Positions 1 to 9,784 are shown, counted from the first letter of the stretch. The stretch: DNA of 64,000 bases from Verrucomicrobiia bacterium (GCA_035765895.1 DASTWL010000007.1:25161-89160), one strand, 5' to 3'. Numbers and translations: made by a program. The notes: generated by a model not told the origin, from the letters alone.

Positions 1-39
1 TTCATCCGCCGCATCAAATTCCTGCGGCTGAATCCGTGA
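1..39 (+). CDS. possible 3' tail of a gene entering from the left edge
   Basis: Frame 1 is open from the first base to a TGA at 37-39 and encodes a short basic tail (FIRRIKFLRLNP). This could be the last twelve residues of a plus-strand gene that would converge on lpd. Twelve codons cannot identify a family, and chance is a real alternative. In bases 40-138 I see no gene and no clear terminator. Confidence 0.22.
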   Translation, partial: FIRRIKFLRLNP

Positions 40-138
40 CAGCCAGTTTCGGGGCGACGTGCAATCCTTGATTCCTGCTTCAAACTGGCACTCCGATGAT
101 GGCGGTATAGCCACCACCGGACAAGGGGTGAGTCACGA

Positions 139-1566
139 TCAAGCGTGCGCCGCCGCCTTGCGTTTGGCGATGGCGTGCGTGGCGTGGCCGTAGAAGATTT
201 CCGCCGCCTCCATCAAGGTCTCGGAAAGCGTCGGATGGGCGTGCACCGTCAGCGCCAGATCCTTGGCCGTGGCGCCCATTTCGATGAGCACGGTGGCTTC
301 GGCAATCAATTCCCCCGCGTTGTGTCCCACGATGCCGGCGCCGAGGATGCGTTCCGTTTCGGGATCGATGAGCAGCTTGGTGAGGCCATCGGTCCGGTCA
401 AAGGACAAGGCCCGTCCGGAAGCCGCCCACGGGAACTTGGCCACTTCGACCTTGATGCCCTGCGCCTTGGCCTCGGCCTCCGTCAGGCCGGCCCAGGCCA
501 GTTCGGGATCGGTGAACACGACAGCGGGAATGACAATCTTCTCGAAGGCGGAGTGTTCGCCGCAGATGTTTTCAACGGCGATGCGCGCTTCCTTGTGCGC
601 CTTGTGCGCGAGCATGATGCCGCCGGCAATGTCCCCGATGGCATAAATGCTGGGATCGGCCGTTTGCTGATGGGAATTGACCTCGACAAACCCCCGGTCA
701 TCCCGCACGACCTTGGTGTTTTCGAGTCCCAGATCTTCGCCCGCGGCGCTGCGTCCGACGGACACCAACACGCGGTCATACAACTCGGTGAACTGCTGGC
801 CCTCGTGTTCCATGACCACTTTGATCTGCTTTCCGGCGGTGGCCATGCTGAGCACCTTGGCCTTGGTGCGGATTTCCTTGAACGCCTTTTTGGCGGCCAT
901 GACCACGGGCCGCGCCAGGTCTTGATCCGCGCCCGCCAGCACATTTTCCAGCGCCTCGGCGACGACGACTTCGCTTCCCAGGCGGGCGTAAACCGTGCCG
1001 AGTTCCATGCCGATGTAGCCGCCGCCAATGACGAGCAGCTTCGCCGGGATGTCCTCCACTTCGAGCGCCTCGGTGGACGTCATGATGCGCGGGTTGCCGA
1101 GGTCGAAGGTGCGGGGCATGGCCGGCTTGGAACCGACCGCCACGATGGCCTTCTGGAATTTGATGAACTGATTCCCTTCGGCTGATTCCACGCGCAGCGT
1201 GTTGGAATCTTCAAAATACCCGCGGCCGGTGACGACCTGCACCTTGCGCATCTTGGCCAGTTGTGCCACGCCACCCCCGAGCTTGGTGAGAATGGATTCC
1301 TTCCACGCCCGCAGCTTGTCGAGGTCCACCGTTGGCCTGGCAAAGGTGATGCCGCGGTGCGCGCCCTCCTCGGCCGAGGCAATTTGATGGGTCGCGTGCA
1401 GGAGTGCCTTGGAGGGAATGCAGCCGCGATTCAGACAGACGCCGCCGAGGCGTTTCTCGCGCTCGACGAGCACAACCTGCTTGCCCATGTCCGCGGCGTA
1501 AAACGCCGCCGCATAGCCGCCCGGGCCGGCACCAATGACTACGACTTCAGTGTTGATGGGTTCCAT
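139..1566 (-). CDS. lpdA: dihydrolipoyl dehydrogenase (E3 of pyruvate dehydrogenase)
   Basis: This cytosolic FAD flavoprotein reoxidises the dihydrolipoyl arm of E2 with NAD+. The 475 residues match the family length. The FAD-binding GAGPGG motif is at residues 12-17. The redox-active disulfide CLNRGC has Cys44 and Cys49. A second dinucleotide motif (GGGYIGME) lies near residue 180, and the C-terminal HPTLSE segment supplies the His444-Glu449 pair. It is the last gene of the E1-E2-E3 operon, 23 bases after the E2 stop. It may also serve 2-oxoglutarate dehydrogenase, which is not in the window. Confidence 0.97.
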   Translation of the reverse strand: MEPINTEVVVIGAGPGGYAAAFYAADMGKQVVLVEREKRLGGVCLNRGCIPSKALLHATHQIASAEEGAHRGITFARPTVDLDKLRAWKESILTKLGGGVAQLAKMRKVQVVTGRGYFEDSNTLRVESAEGNQFIKFQKAIVAVGSKPAMPRTFDLGNPRIMTSTEALEVEDIPAKLLVIGGGYIGMELGTVYARLGSEVVVAEALENVLAGADQDLARPVVMAAKKAFKEIRTKAKVLSMATAGKQIKVVMEHEGQQFTELYDRVLVSVGRSAAGEDLGLENTKVVRDDRGFVEVNSHQQTADPSIYAIGDIAGGIMLAHKAHKEARIAVENICGEHSAFEKIVIPAVVFTDPELAWAGLTEAEAKAQGIKVEVAKFPWAASGRALSFDRTDGLTKLLIDPETERILGAGIVGHNAGELIAEATVLIEMGATAKDLALTVHAHPTLSETLMEAAEIFYGHATHAIAKRKAAAHA

Positions 1567-1589
1567 GAAAAATTTCCTTAGTGCTGCCC

Positions 1590-2873
1590 TTAAAGTTTTA
1601 CGTCGGCATCGCCGATGGCCTGAATTGCATTGACCAGGTCCACGGTAAACCGCGCGGCGTTGCCACCGTCAATGACGCGGTGATCGTAGCTGACCGAAAG
1701 GGGCAGCAGCATGCGGCTTTCGATCTTGCCGTCGCGCACCACGGCCTTCAGGCTGCCCTTGCCCAAGCCCAGAATGGCCACCTCCGGCTTGTTGACAATC
1801 GGCGTGAAATGACCGCCGCCGATCGCGCCCTGGTTGGAGATGGTGAACGAGCCGCCTTTCAGTTCGTCGCCGGAAACCTTGCGTTCGCGCGCTTTCCGCC
1901 CGACCTCTTCGAGCTCCTTCGACAGTTCGAAAATGCTCTTCTTGTTGGCGTCGCGAATGACGGGAACGATCAGCCCGGCTTCGGTATCCACCGCAATGCC
2001 GATGTGAATGTATTCCTTGAGGACGATTTCGTCGGTCACCTCGTCAAGGCTGCTGTTGAAAATCGGGTGTTTGCGCAACGTGTCTGCCACGGCCTTCAGG
2101 AGGATGGATGTGACAGTCAGTTTCGCGCCCTTGGCCTCGTAGGCCTTGACGTATTTCTTGCGCAACTCAAGCAGGCCCGTGATGTCGGCCTCGTCGAACT
2201 GCGTCACGTGCGGAATGACGTTCCAGTTTTCTGCCATGCGCCGGGCAATCGTCTTGCGCAGGGGCGTCACGGGTTTCTTCAACACTGGCCCCCACTTGGA
2301 GAAATCGATTTGCTCCATCGGCGGCTTGGGCGCGGCCACCGCCGGTTCCCCTGCCCTCGGCGCAAAGGCCAGTTGTTGCAGGTAGGCAATAAAGTTGCGC
2401 AGATCTTCAAGTTCGATGCGCCCCCCGCGTCCCGCGCCCCGCACGCGGGTCAAATCAATGCCCAGGTCGGCCGCCAGCTTCCGAATGGACGGAGCCGCCG
2501 CAGGCGGCGGCCCGCCGGGAGTGGGAGCCGCGAAGGCCATGGGTGCGCCGGCTGCGGGAGTGGTCGGCGCCGGGGCCACGGGTGCCACCGGTGTCGCCGT
2601 CACGGCAACCGATGGGGAGGCCGGTGTCGCGGCGGTCCCGCTGGCATCGCCTACGGAAAAGATCCGGGCTCCCACGGAAATCTTGTCGCCCGGTTTGACG
2701 TAAATTTTTGTCACCATGCCGGCGACCGTGGAAGGCACGGTGGCGACGGCCTTTTCGCTTTCGAGTTCGAGAACGGACTGGTCCTTGGTCACGGTGTCCC
2801 CCTCCTTCACGAAGAGGTTGACCACCACGCCGCTGTCGGCGCCTTCACCAAGTTTAGGGAGTTTGAAATCCAT
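1590..2873 (-). CDS. aceF: dihydrolipoamide acetyltransferase (E2 of pyruvate dehydrogenase)
   Basis: E2 core enzyme that passes acetyl groups from E1 to CoA. There is one N-terminal lipoyl domain with the modified lysine at residue 41 (ESEKAV). An alanine/proline-rich linker follows, then a peripheral-subunit-binding domain at about 127-165 (IRKLAADLGID). The catalytic domain ends with DHRVIDG (His398, Asp402). At 427 residues it has a single lipoyl domain, whereas the E. coli enzyme has three. It lies 18 bases after aceE and 23 before lpd, so one transcript is likely. Confidence 0.96.
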   Translation of the reverse strand: MDFKLPKLGEGADSGVVVNLFVKEGDTVTKDQSVLELESEKAVATVPSTVAGMVTKIYVKPGDKISVGARIFSVGDASGTAATPASPSVAVTATPVAPVAPAPTTPAAGAPMAFAAPTPGGPPPAAAPSIRKLAADLGIDLTRVRGAGRGGRIELEDLRNFIAYLQQLAFAPRAGEPAVAAPKPPMEQIDFSKWGPVLKKPVTPLRKTIARRMAENWNVIPHVTQFDEADITGLLELRKKYVKAYEAKGAKLTVTSILLKAVADTLRKHPIFNSSLDEVTDEIVLKEYIHIGIAVDTEAGLIVPVIRDANKKSIFELSKELEEVGRKARERKVSGDELKGGSFTISNQGAIGGGHFTPIVNKPEVAILGLGKGSLKAVVRDGKIESRMLLPLSVSYDHRVIDGGNAARFTVDLVNAIQAIGDADVKL

Positions 2874-2891
2874 AGTGCTTTGCTTCGGGAA

Positions 2892-5582
2892 TTAAACGAT
2901 TTGCGGGAACGCCTTGTCCGGATCCACGCCAAGATCTTTGATGGCCTGGCCGACGAGTTTGGCGGGCACATCGCCGCGTTGCGCCAGGGCGTAAAGCGTG
3001 GCGACGACCGTGCATTCGGCATCCACCTCGAAGAAACGGCGCAGCCGCGCGCGCACGTCGCTGCGGCCAAAGCCGTCTGTGCCCAGGGTCGTCAACCCAC
3101 CCGGCACCCACGGCGCAATTTGATCCGCCACCGTCTTGAGGTTGTCCGAGACGGCGACGAACGGGCCCTTTTCCTTTGCGAGCGTCGCTTCCAGATAGGA
3201 TTGCCGCGGGGTTTCAGTTGGGTGGAACATGTTCCATCGCCGAGCCAGCAGGGCTTCGTTGCGAAGCCGCTTGTAACTGGTCGCGCTCCACACGTCCGCA
3301 CTGACGCCATACTTGTCCGCGAGAATGTGCTGGGCCTTCAACGCCGAATGAATGATGGGCCCGCTGCCGAAAATCTGCGCCTTGTGTTTCAATCCTTCCG
3401 GCCCGGCCTTGAACTTGTAAAGTCCGCGCAAAATGCCTTCCTCGGCGCCCTCGGGCATCGCCGGCATCGCGTAGTTTTCGTTGTAGAGCGAGAGGTAATA
3501 AAAGATGTCCTCGCCGTCGTGATACATCCGCTTCATGCCGTCGGCGATGATCACCGCCAGCTCGTAGGCGAACGACGGATCGTAAGCGAGCAACGTCGGA
3601 ATCGTGCTCGCATGCAGCAAGCTGTGGCCGTCCTGATGCTGAAGCCCTTCGCCGTTCAACGTTGTCCGGCCGGCGGTGGCGCCGAGCAGGAAACCCTTGG
3701 CCTTGATGTCGCCGGCGAGCCAGAACTGATCGCCCACGCGCTGCAGACCAAACATCGAGTAATAAATGTAAAACGGCAGCATGTGGACGCCGTGGCTGGC
3801 GTAGGCCGTGCCGGCCGCCACGAAGGAAGCCATCGAACCCGCTTCGGTGATGCCTTCTTCAAGAATCTGGCCGTCCTTTTTCTCCATGTAATAGAGCAAG
3901 GACTTCCGATCCACCGGCTCGTAAAGCTGGCCCTTGTGCGCGTAGATGCCGATTTCGCGGAAGAGCGCGTCGAGCCCGAACGTGCGCGCCTCGTCGGGAA
4001 TGATCGGCACGATGCGACGGCCAATTTCCTTGTGCTTGAGCAGCAGGCTCAGCAGCCGGACAAAGGCCATGGTGGTTGAGGCTTCCAGCTTGCCCGAACC
4101 TTTGAGCATTTCGCCGAGGTAATCGACCTTGGGCACATCCAGCGGCGGCGCAACCAGGCGGCGTTGCGGCAAAAAGCCGCCCAATGCCTTGCGCCGCTTG
4201 AGCAGGTATTTGGTCTCTTCGCTGTCGGCGGGCGGGCGGTAAAACGGCATTTCGGCGATTTCGTCGTCGCTGATGGGCACCTCGAACCGCGCACGAAATT
4301 CGCGAAGCTCCTTTTCGTTCAGCTTTTTTTGCTGGTGTGAAATGTTTTTGCCTTCACCCGCTTCACCAAGGCCGTAGCCCTTGACGGTCTTCGCAAGAAT
4401 CACAGTGGGCGTCCCCCTGTGGTCCATCGCAGCCTTGTAGGCGGCATAGACCTTTTTCACGTCATGGCCGCCACGCAATAATTTCCGGATCTGGTCGTCG
4501 GTCAGGTGATTTACCAGGTTGAGCAGCTCGGGATATTTGCCGAAGAAGTGTTTGCGCGTGTAGCTGCCGGGCTCGACGGTGTATTTCTGATAATCACCGT
4601 CCACGACTTCGCCCATGCGCTTGACGAGCAGGCCGCTCGCATCTGCCGCCAGCAACTCGTCCCAGTCGCTGCCCCAGATGACCTTGATGACGTTCCAGCC
4701 TGCGCCGCGAAACGCGGCCTCAAGCTCCTGAATGATTTTGCCGTTGCCGCGCACCGGACCGTCAAGGCGCTGCAGATTGCAGTTCACCACCCAGACGAGG
4801 TTGTCGAGGTGCTCGCGCGACGCGAGCGTGAGGGCGCCCAACGTTTCCGGCTCGTCCGACTCGCCGTCACCCACAAACGCCCAGACCTTGGGCTCGTCGC
4901 CCGCCATGAAACCACGGGCCTTGAGGTAACGGTTGAACCGCGCCTGATAAATGGATGAAATCGGCCCCAGCCCCATGGAGACGGTGGGGAACTGCCAGAA
5001 ATCCGGCATCAGGTAAGGATGCGGATAGCTGGAAAGCCCGCCGCCTTCGGCCAGTTCCTGCCGGAAATTGTCGAGCTTCTTTTCGTCCAGCCGCCCTTCG
5101 AGAAAGGCCCGCGCATAGACGCCCGGCGCGGCGTGGCCCTGGAAATAAATCTGGTCACCGGCGAACGTGTCCGTCGGGCCGCGAAAGAAATGGTTGAAGG
5201 CGACTTCGTAAAGCGACGCGGACGAGGCAAAACTGGAAATGTGCCCCCCCACGTTCGTGGCGTGGTTGGCGCGCACAACCATCGCCATGGCGTTCCACCG
5301 AATGTGGGATTTGATGGCCCGCTCCATTTCGATGTCGCCCGGGAACTCGGGCTGCTGGTCCACCGGAATGGTGTTGATGTAGGGCGTGCTGACCGGCTTG
5401 GGGGCATCGATGCCCTGGCTGCGCAGGCGTTCCAGCAGACCGCCCGCAAGCCGGGCCGTTTTTTCCGGGCCTTCCGTTTGCGCGGCGAGTTCCAGCAGTG
5501 ACGCCACGGCGTCAAACCATTTGCCGGCCGTGTTTTGAGCCGCTGCAGAAGCCTTTTGGTCTTTGTTATCCGGTTTCACCAT
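2892..5582 (-). CDS. aceE: pyruvate dehydrogenase E1, homodimeric type
   Basis: Thiamine-diphosphate E1 that decarboxylates pyruvate and acetylates the E2 lipoyl arm. It is about 896 residues and of the single-chain AceE type, not the alpha/beta type. The ThDP/Mg motif begins GDGESDEPE and closes at VVNCN. Further family segments include EGLQHQDGHS and the C-terminal half with GTDGFGRSD. I chose the ATG at 5582 (MVKPDNKD) over an upstream in-frame ATG at 5642, because the extra 20 residues look unlike the family and crowd the promoter shared with the divergent lipoate ligase. Confidence 0.96.
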   Translation of the reverse strand: MVKPDNKDQKASAAAQNTAGKWFDAVASLLELAAQTEGPEKTARLAGGLLERLRSQGIDAPKPVSTPYINTIPVDQQPEFPGDIEMERAIKSHIRWNAMAMVVRANHATNVGGHISSFASSASLYEVAFNHFFRGPTDTFAGDQIYFQGHAAPGVYARAFLEGRLDEKKLDNFRQELAEGGGLSSYPHPYLMPDFWQFPTVSMGLGPISSIYQARFNRYLKARGFMAGDEPKVWAFVGDGESDEPETLGALTLASREHLDNLVWVVNCNLQRLDGPVRGNGKIIQELEAAFRGAGWNVIKVIWGSDWDELLAADASGLLVKRMGEVVDGDYQKYTVEPGSYTRKHFFGKYPELLNLVNHLTDDQIRKLLRGGHDVKKVYAAYKAAMDHRGTPTVILAKTVKGYGLGEAGEGKNISHQQKKLNEKELREFRARFEVPISDDEIAEMPFYRPPADSEETKYLLKRRKALGGFLPQRRLVAPPLDVPKVDYLGEMLKGSGKLEASTTMAFVRLLSLLLKHKEIGRRIVPIIPDEARTFGLDALFREIGIYAHKGQLYEPVDRKSLLYYMEKKDGQILEEGITEAGSMASFVAAGTAYASHGVHMLPFYIYYSMFGLQRVGDQFWLAGDIKAKGFLLGATAGRTTLNGEGLQHQDGHSLLHASTIPTLLAYDPSFAYELAVIIADGMKRMYHDGEDIFYYLSLYNENYAMPAMPEGAEEGILRGLYKFKAGPEGLKHKAQIFGSGPIIHSALKAQHILADKYGVSADVWSATSYKRLRNEALLARRWNMFHPTETPRQSYLEATLAKEKGPFVAVSDNLKTVADQIAPWVPGGLTTLGTDGFGRSDVRARLRRFFEVDAECTVVATLYALAQRGDVPAKLVGQAIKDLGVDPDKAFPQIV

Positions 5583-5703
5583 GTTAGTCAAAAGCGCCAA
5601 CCGACGTGAGGCAGCGTATGGGATCGTGGCTTGCTCCGCCAAGGCGCGAGGCCATTAAGTTAAGACACAAGGTGAACCAGTCAATTTGAATAGTTCCGCG
5701 CCA

Positions 5704-6441
5704 ATGATGAAGTGGCTTGACGTTTCGCTGGCTTCTCCGGCGGAAAACCTGGCCCTCGATGAAGCGTTGCTCGACGCCGCCGAGGCGGCAACCTTGGGTC
5801 CCTGCCTGCGCTTCTGGGAATCCCCACAACCGTTCGTTGTGCTGGGTTATGCCAACCGCATCGCCACCGAATCGAACCGCGCCGCCTGCGGGCGCCTGCG
5901 GGTGCCGGTGTTGCGACGGTGCAGCGGTGGCGGCACCGTAGTGCAGGGCCCCGGTGTTTTGAACTACGCACTGGTGCTGCCGGTTGACGTAAATGCCGCG
6001 TTGGCCTCCATCAGCGGCGCGAACCGTTTCATCATGGAACGTAACGCGGCCGCGCTGGGACAGCTGGTTGCGCAGCCGGTCGAGGTCCAGGGCCACACCG
6101 ATCTCGCCATTCAAGGGTTCAAGTTTTCCGGCAACGCCCAACGGCGCAAGCGCACGCACCTGCTCTTCCACGGGGCCATTCTGCTTGGGTTGGACATCGA
6201 CCTCCTCGAGCAGGTGCTGCCCCTGCCCTCACTCCAGCCTGATTATCGCCACGCACGTTCTCATCGCGATTTTCTCCGGCCGTTGGCGGCCACGGCGGAC
6301 GACGTCAAGACGGCCCTGCGGCAGGCCTGGTCGGCGCACGCGGCGTTGGATCTGGATTCGGACTGGCCGGCGTGGCGCGAACGCGTTCAGGCGCTGGTGG
6401 CGGAAAAGTATTCGTGCGCCGGGTGGAACGAGCGAATTTGA
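5704..6441 (+). CDS. lplA: lipoate-protein ligase A family protein
   Basis: Likely attaches lipoate or octanoate to lipoyl domains such as that of the neighbouring E2. The family signature RRCSGGGTVVQG is present, followed by DLAIQGFKFSGNAQRRK, where the lysine of FKFSGNAQ is the usual substrate-binding residue. The length, about 245 residues, fits a single catalytic domain without the accessory C-terminal domain. I prefer the ATG at 5704 to an upstream TTG at 5686. It is divergent from aceE across about 120 bases. A LipM-type octanoyltransferase is an alternative reading. Confidence 0.85.
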   Translation: MMKWLDVSLASPAENLALDEALLDAAEAATLGPCLRFWESPQPFVVLGYANRIATESNRAACGRLRVPVLRRCSGGGTVVQGPGVLNYALVLPVDVNAALASISGANRFIMERNAAALGQLVAQPVEVQGHTDLAIQGFKFSGNAQRRKRTHLLFHGAILLGLDIDLLEQVLPLPSLQPDYRHARSHRDFLRPLAATADDVKTALRQAWSAHAALDLDSDWPAWRERVQALVAEKYSCAGWNERI

Positions 6442-6490
6442 CGCCGTGCCGCTTTGCATTTGTCCGGCCTTCGGGCAAGCTGCCCGCGCC

Positions 6491-8149
6491 TTGAGCGAAA
6501 CACCCGCACATCGCCGACCTGGTTTCCCTTACGCGCTGGCCATTTTGGGCGGCGCTTTGCTGGCGCTGGCCTTTCCCAATGCCAACGTCGCCGGGCTCGC
6601 GTGGATTGCTCCCGGCGTGATGCTCGCTGCGGCGCTTGGCCGTTCAGGGGCGGAGAGCTTTCGCCTCGGCTACGTGGCCGGACTTACGTTCTGGCTGGCG
6701 TCGCTCTACTGGCTGCTGCTGATTCCGGCGACGGGTTTTCCGATTCTCGGCTGGGCGGCACTGGCCGGCTACCTCGGATTGTTTCAAGGCGTCTGGGTCT
6801 GGCTGTGCTGGCGTTGTTTTCCCACCACGGCCGCCATGCAAGCCGCCGTTCGCCGGCATCCCGACGCCGGCGTCCGCGAGGCGTTGCAGGTTTTTCAGGC
6901 CGCCCCGCGCCGGGCCCGGTTGCGCTGGGCGATTTTGTGCGCGATGAGCTGGGTCGCGTTGGAAATGCTGCGTGCCCGGCTGCTCAGCGGTTTTCCTTGG
7001 AGCTATTTGGGCGTCTCCCAGTTCCAACTCACGCCGCTGCTGCAAATCAGCGCCGCCACGGGCGTTTATGGCGTTTCCTTTCTGGTCGCCTGGACCTCGG
7101 TGAGCCTGCTGGGCGCCGGCTTGATGTTGCTGCAACCGCAGGCCAGCCGCTCGGCACTGGTGGGTGAAGTATTTCTCCCGTTTCTCACCGTGGCGGTCAT
7201 TTTTGCCACCGGCTACTACCACATCACCCACGTCCCGCCGCCGCCGCGCGAAGTCCGCGTGACAGTGGTGCAACCCAGCATTCCGCAGACGATGATCTGG
7301 GACAGCAGCGCGGATGAACGGCGGTTCGCCGAACTGCTCGCACTGACGCAAAACGCCCTGAGCAACGACACCGATTTGCTGGTCTGGCCCGAGGCCGCCG
7401 TGCCCGAACTCAACCCGGACACCTACCGCGCCATCACCAACGTCGCCGTCGCCCACCGGGTGTGGTTCATTTTCGGCGCGGACGACGTGCAGCTCCGGCC
7501 GGGTGCGGTGAACGATCACGACGTGATGTATTTCAACGCCGCCTGGCTCCTGAGCCCGCGCGGATTGATGGCCGACACCTACCACAAGCGGCGCCTCGTC
7601 ATGTTCGGTGAATATGTGCCGCTCGCCCGCTGGCTGCCATTCGTCAAATGGCTGACGCCCATCACCGGCAGCTACCAGGCCGGCACCGCTCCCGCGCAAT
7701 TTTCCCTGCGCGACCTCGACGTCACCGCCTCGCCGCTGATTTGTTTTGAAGACGTTTTTCCGCACGGCGTGCGCGACCACGTCACGGAGGCAACCGACCT
7801 GCTGGTCAACCTGACGAACGACGGCTGGTTCGGCGAAGGCGCCGAGCAATGGCAGCACGCGGCCAACGCGGTTTTTCGCGCGGTGGAAAACGGCGTCCCG
7901 CTCGTGCGGGCCTGCAACAACGGCCTGAGCTGCTGGGTCGATCCGCAGGGCCGCCTGCGCAACGTGCTGCGGGATGGCCATGGCACCGTTTACGGCCGGG
8001 GCTTCACCACCTTCAACGTGGCGCTCGAACCGGCGCCCCACCGGACGACGTTCTATCAGCGGCACGGCGATGTGTTCGGCTGGGCGTGCGTGGCCTTCAC
8101 CGCGCTGGCCTGGCTGCGCCGTCAATTCACGCGACGGCGCAAAAGTTGA
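6491..8149 (+). CDS. lnt: apolipoprotein N-acyltransferase
   Basis: Inner-membrane enzyme that adds the third acyl chain to lipoproteins. There are several hydrophobic helices in the first ~200 residues, then a carbon-nitrogen hydrolase domain. The catalytic set is visible as Glu in WPEAAVPE, Lys in YHKRRLVMFGE and Cys in ICFEDVFP. A TTG at 6491 gives 552 residues; a GTG at 6446 is a possible longer start. The frame is open far upstream inside lplA, but that part has no Lnt similarity. Several predicted lipoproteins in the window are plausible clients. Confidence 0.92.
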   Translation: MSETPAHRRPGFPYALAILGGALLALAFPNANVAGLAWIAPGVMLAAALGRSGAESFRLGYVAGLTFWLASLYWLLLIPATGFPILGWAALAGYLGLFQGVWVWLCWRCFPTTAAMQAAVRRHPDAGVREALQVFQAAPRRARLRWAILCAMSWVALEMLRARLLSGFPWSYLGVSQFQLTPLLQISAATGVYGVSFLVAWTSVSLLGAGLMLLQPQASRSALVGEVFLPFLTVAVIFATGYYHITHVPPPPREVRVTVVQPSIPQTMIWDSSADERRFAELLALTQNALSNDTDLLVWPEAAVPELNPDTYRAITNVAVAHRVWFIFGADDVQLRPGAVNDHDVMYFNAAWLLSPRGLMADTYHKRRLVMFGEYVPLARWLPFVKWLTPITGSYQAGTAPAQFSLRDLDVTASPLICFEDVFPHGVRDHVTEATDLLVNLTNDGWFGEGAEQWQHAANAVFRAVENGVPLVRACNNGLSCWVDPQGRLRNVLRDGHGTVYGRGFTTFNVALEPAPHRTTFYQRHGDVFGWACVAFTALAWLRRQFTRRRKS

Positions 8150-8153
8150 TGGC

Positions 8154-8672
8154 TCATGCCAGACGGGCTTCGGCGGTTCCGGCTGGTTCCCGCAACAGTC
8201 CCGCCAGATCCAGCGGCCGGGTGAACATCGCCAGCTCACCGGCGGCAGTCCGCGGCCACTGTGCGGACGGGCGGTCCCGATACAGTTCCACGCCATTGCC
8301 ATCCGGATCGCGCAGGTAGAGCGCTTCGCTCACGCCGTGATCGGCGGCGCCGTCCAGTGCGATGCCCGCCGCCTGTAAACGGCGCAGCGCGTCCGCCAGT
8401 TGCGCCCGCGTCGGATACAGAATGGCCACGTGATACAATCCCGTGCTGCCCGGCGGCGGCGGCGCGCCCCCGGCACTTTCCCACGTGTTCAGACCGATGT
8501 GATGATGGTAACCGCCGGCGGACAAGAAGGCCGCCTGCCGCCCGAAGCGCTGCGTGATGGCAAATCCGAGCACGCCGTGCCAGAACCCGAGCGCGCGTTC
8601 GAGGTCCGCCACTTTCAGGTGCACGTGACCAACCCGCACGGCCGGATCGATGGCTGAAGTATTTGCAATCAT
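8154..8672 (-). CDS. VOC-family protein, extradiol (catechol 2,3-) dioxygenase-like
   Basis: Vicinal-oxygen-chelate fold protein of 172 residues. It has a first-module histidine in GHVHLKVADLERA, a histidine-rich YHHHIGLNTW strand, GLYHVAI with a second-module His, and a metal-ligand Glu in GNGVELY. This arrangement resembles the catechol dioxygenase CatE group. It would detoxify catechols or quinone precursors in the cytosol. It heads away from lnt (convergent, 4-base gap) and precedes doxX and wrbA-like genes on the same strand, as in bacterial quinone-stress clusters. The exact substrate cannot be read from the sequence. Confidence 0.8.
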   Translation of the reverse strand: MIANTSAIDPAVRVGHVHLKVADLERALGFWHGVLGFAITQRFGRQAAFLSAGGYHHHIGLNTWESAGGAPPPPGSTGLYHVAILYPTRAQLADALRRLQAAGIALDGAADHGVSEALYLRDPDGNGVELYRDRPSAQWPRTAAGELAMFTRPLDLAGLLREPAGTAEARLA

Positions 8673-8691
8673 GGTTTGCCTCCGGGCCGCG

Positions 8692-9159
8692 TCAGGCCGG
8701 TCGTTGCGTGAGCTTCCGGGTGATGAGCGCGTCGAGCGACATTTTGCCGGCGCCGTGGATCAACACAATCGCCGCCAGCCCGAGCGCCAGCAGGTGATAC
8801 TCATACCCTTCGCCCTTCTGGTTCCCATACCAGTTCATGAAAAACCCGTTGGCGCCATGCACGGTCAGAATGGCCACGACCATCACCGTGCCAATGCCGA
8901 AGGCCGCGACGCGGCTCAGCAGACCGAGCAGCAGGGCCAACGAGCCCGCGAATTCCGCCATGATGGCCAGGAAGGCAAACACGGCCGGAATGTGCATCGA
9001 GCCGGTGAAGGCGTTCATTGTGCCGCTGAAACCATAGCCGCCGAACCAGCCGAGCATCTTCTGGGCACCGTGCGGAAACATGACGCCGCCGAGCACGAGC
9101 CGCGCAATGATGGGGGCGCAACTGTCGGTCGGCTTGAACAGGAGTTGGAGTGCTTTCAT
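8692..9159 (-). CDS. DoxX family membrane protein
   Basis: A 155-residue integral membrane protein with four hydrophobic segments. It carries the DoxX hallmarks PHGAQKMLGWFGG near residue 35 and a conserved AEFAGSLALLLG helix. DoxX proteins are often found with oxidoreductases and thiol/quinone stress genes, and their biochemical role is poorly settled. It lies 19 bases from both the VOC gene and the WrbA-like gene, supporting one operon. Confidence 0.9.
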   Translation of the reverse strand: MKALQLLFKPTDSCAPIIARLVLGGVMFPHGAQKMLGWFGGYGFSGTMNAFTGSMHIPAVFAFLAIMAEFAGSLALLLGLLSRVAAFGIGTVMVVAILTVHGANGFFMNWYGNQKGEGYEYHLLALGLAAIVLIHGAGKMSLDALITRKLTQRPA

Positions 9160-9178
9160 GAAAGAATTTGTGAAGGGT

Positions 9179-9784
9179 TCAGGATTGCTTCTTCAGTTGC
9201 GCGGCGATGCCGGCCACGTGGCGGCCTTGATAACGCGCCATGGACAATTCCCTGGCGCTGGGCTGCCGTGAGCCGTCCGCACCGGCGATGGTGCCCGCGC
9301 CGTAGGGCGAACCGCCCTTGAGTTCGCTGATGTCGGCGAGATCCGGGCAGGCGTAAGGCAGCCCGACGTAAATCATGCCGTGGTGCAGCAAGGTGGGGAT
9401 GAACGTGAGGATGGTGGCTTCGTTGCCGCCGCCCGTCCCGGTGCTGGTGAAAACGCTGCCCACCTTGCCCACCAACGCGCCCTTCACCCACAGGCCGCCT
9501 GTCTGGTCGAGGAAGTTGCGCATCTGCGCCGCCATGTTGCCGAAGCGCGTGGGCGTGCCGAAAATGATGGCGTCGTAGTCGCCAAGTTCCTTCGGTGACG
9601 CCACGGACGCGGCCTGGTCCACCTTGGCGCCGTATTGCTGCGCAGCCTCGGCGGACATCAATTCCGGCACGCGCTTGACGGTGACTTCGACGCCATCCAC
9701 CGAACGTGCGCCTTCGGCGATCGCGCCGGCCATGGTTTCAATGTGGCCATACATGGAATAATAGAGAACGAGGATTTTGGTCAT
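9179..9784 (-). CDS. wrbA: NAD(P)H:quinone oxidoreductase, WrbA type
   Basis: Flavodoxin-fold FMN enzyme that reduces quinones by two electrons. From the ATG at 9784 it is 201 residues ([13 protein letters not shown]). The phosphate-binding loop YSMYGHIE is near residues 9-16. The FMN-contacting GTPTRFGNM and the STGTGGGNE loop follow, as in WrbA. An upstream in-frame ATG at 9859 would overlap the SDR scar and adds no conserved residues. Context with an extradiol dioxygenase, DoxX and pirin supports a role in electrophile or quinone stress. Confidence 0.94.
   Translation of the reverse strand: MTKILVLYYSMYGHIETMAGAIAEGARSVDGVEVTVKRVPELMSAEAAQQYGAKVDQAASVASPKELGDYDAIIFGTPTRFGNMAAQMRNFLDQTGGLWVKGALVGKVGSVFTSTGTGGGNEATILTFIPTLLHHGMIYVGLPYACPDLADISELKGGSPYGAGTIAGADGSRQPSARELSMARYQGRHVAGIAAQLKKQS

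Noticed and set aside
1581..4079. 832-codon open frame on the plus strand
   Set aside because: It lies antisense to aceF and aceE, whose motifs are unmistakable. Its translation has no domain features and arises from GC-rich third positions.
6644..8302. 552-codon minus-strand frame
   Set aside because: Antisense to lnt; low-complexity Arg/Gly/Gln-rich translation.
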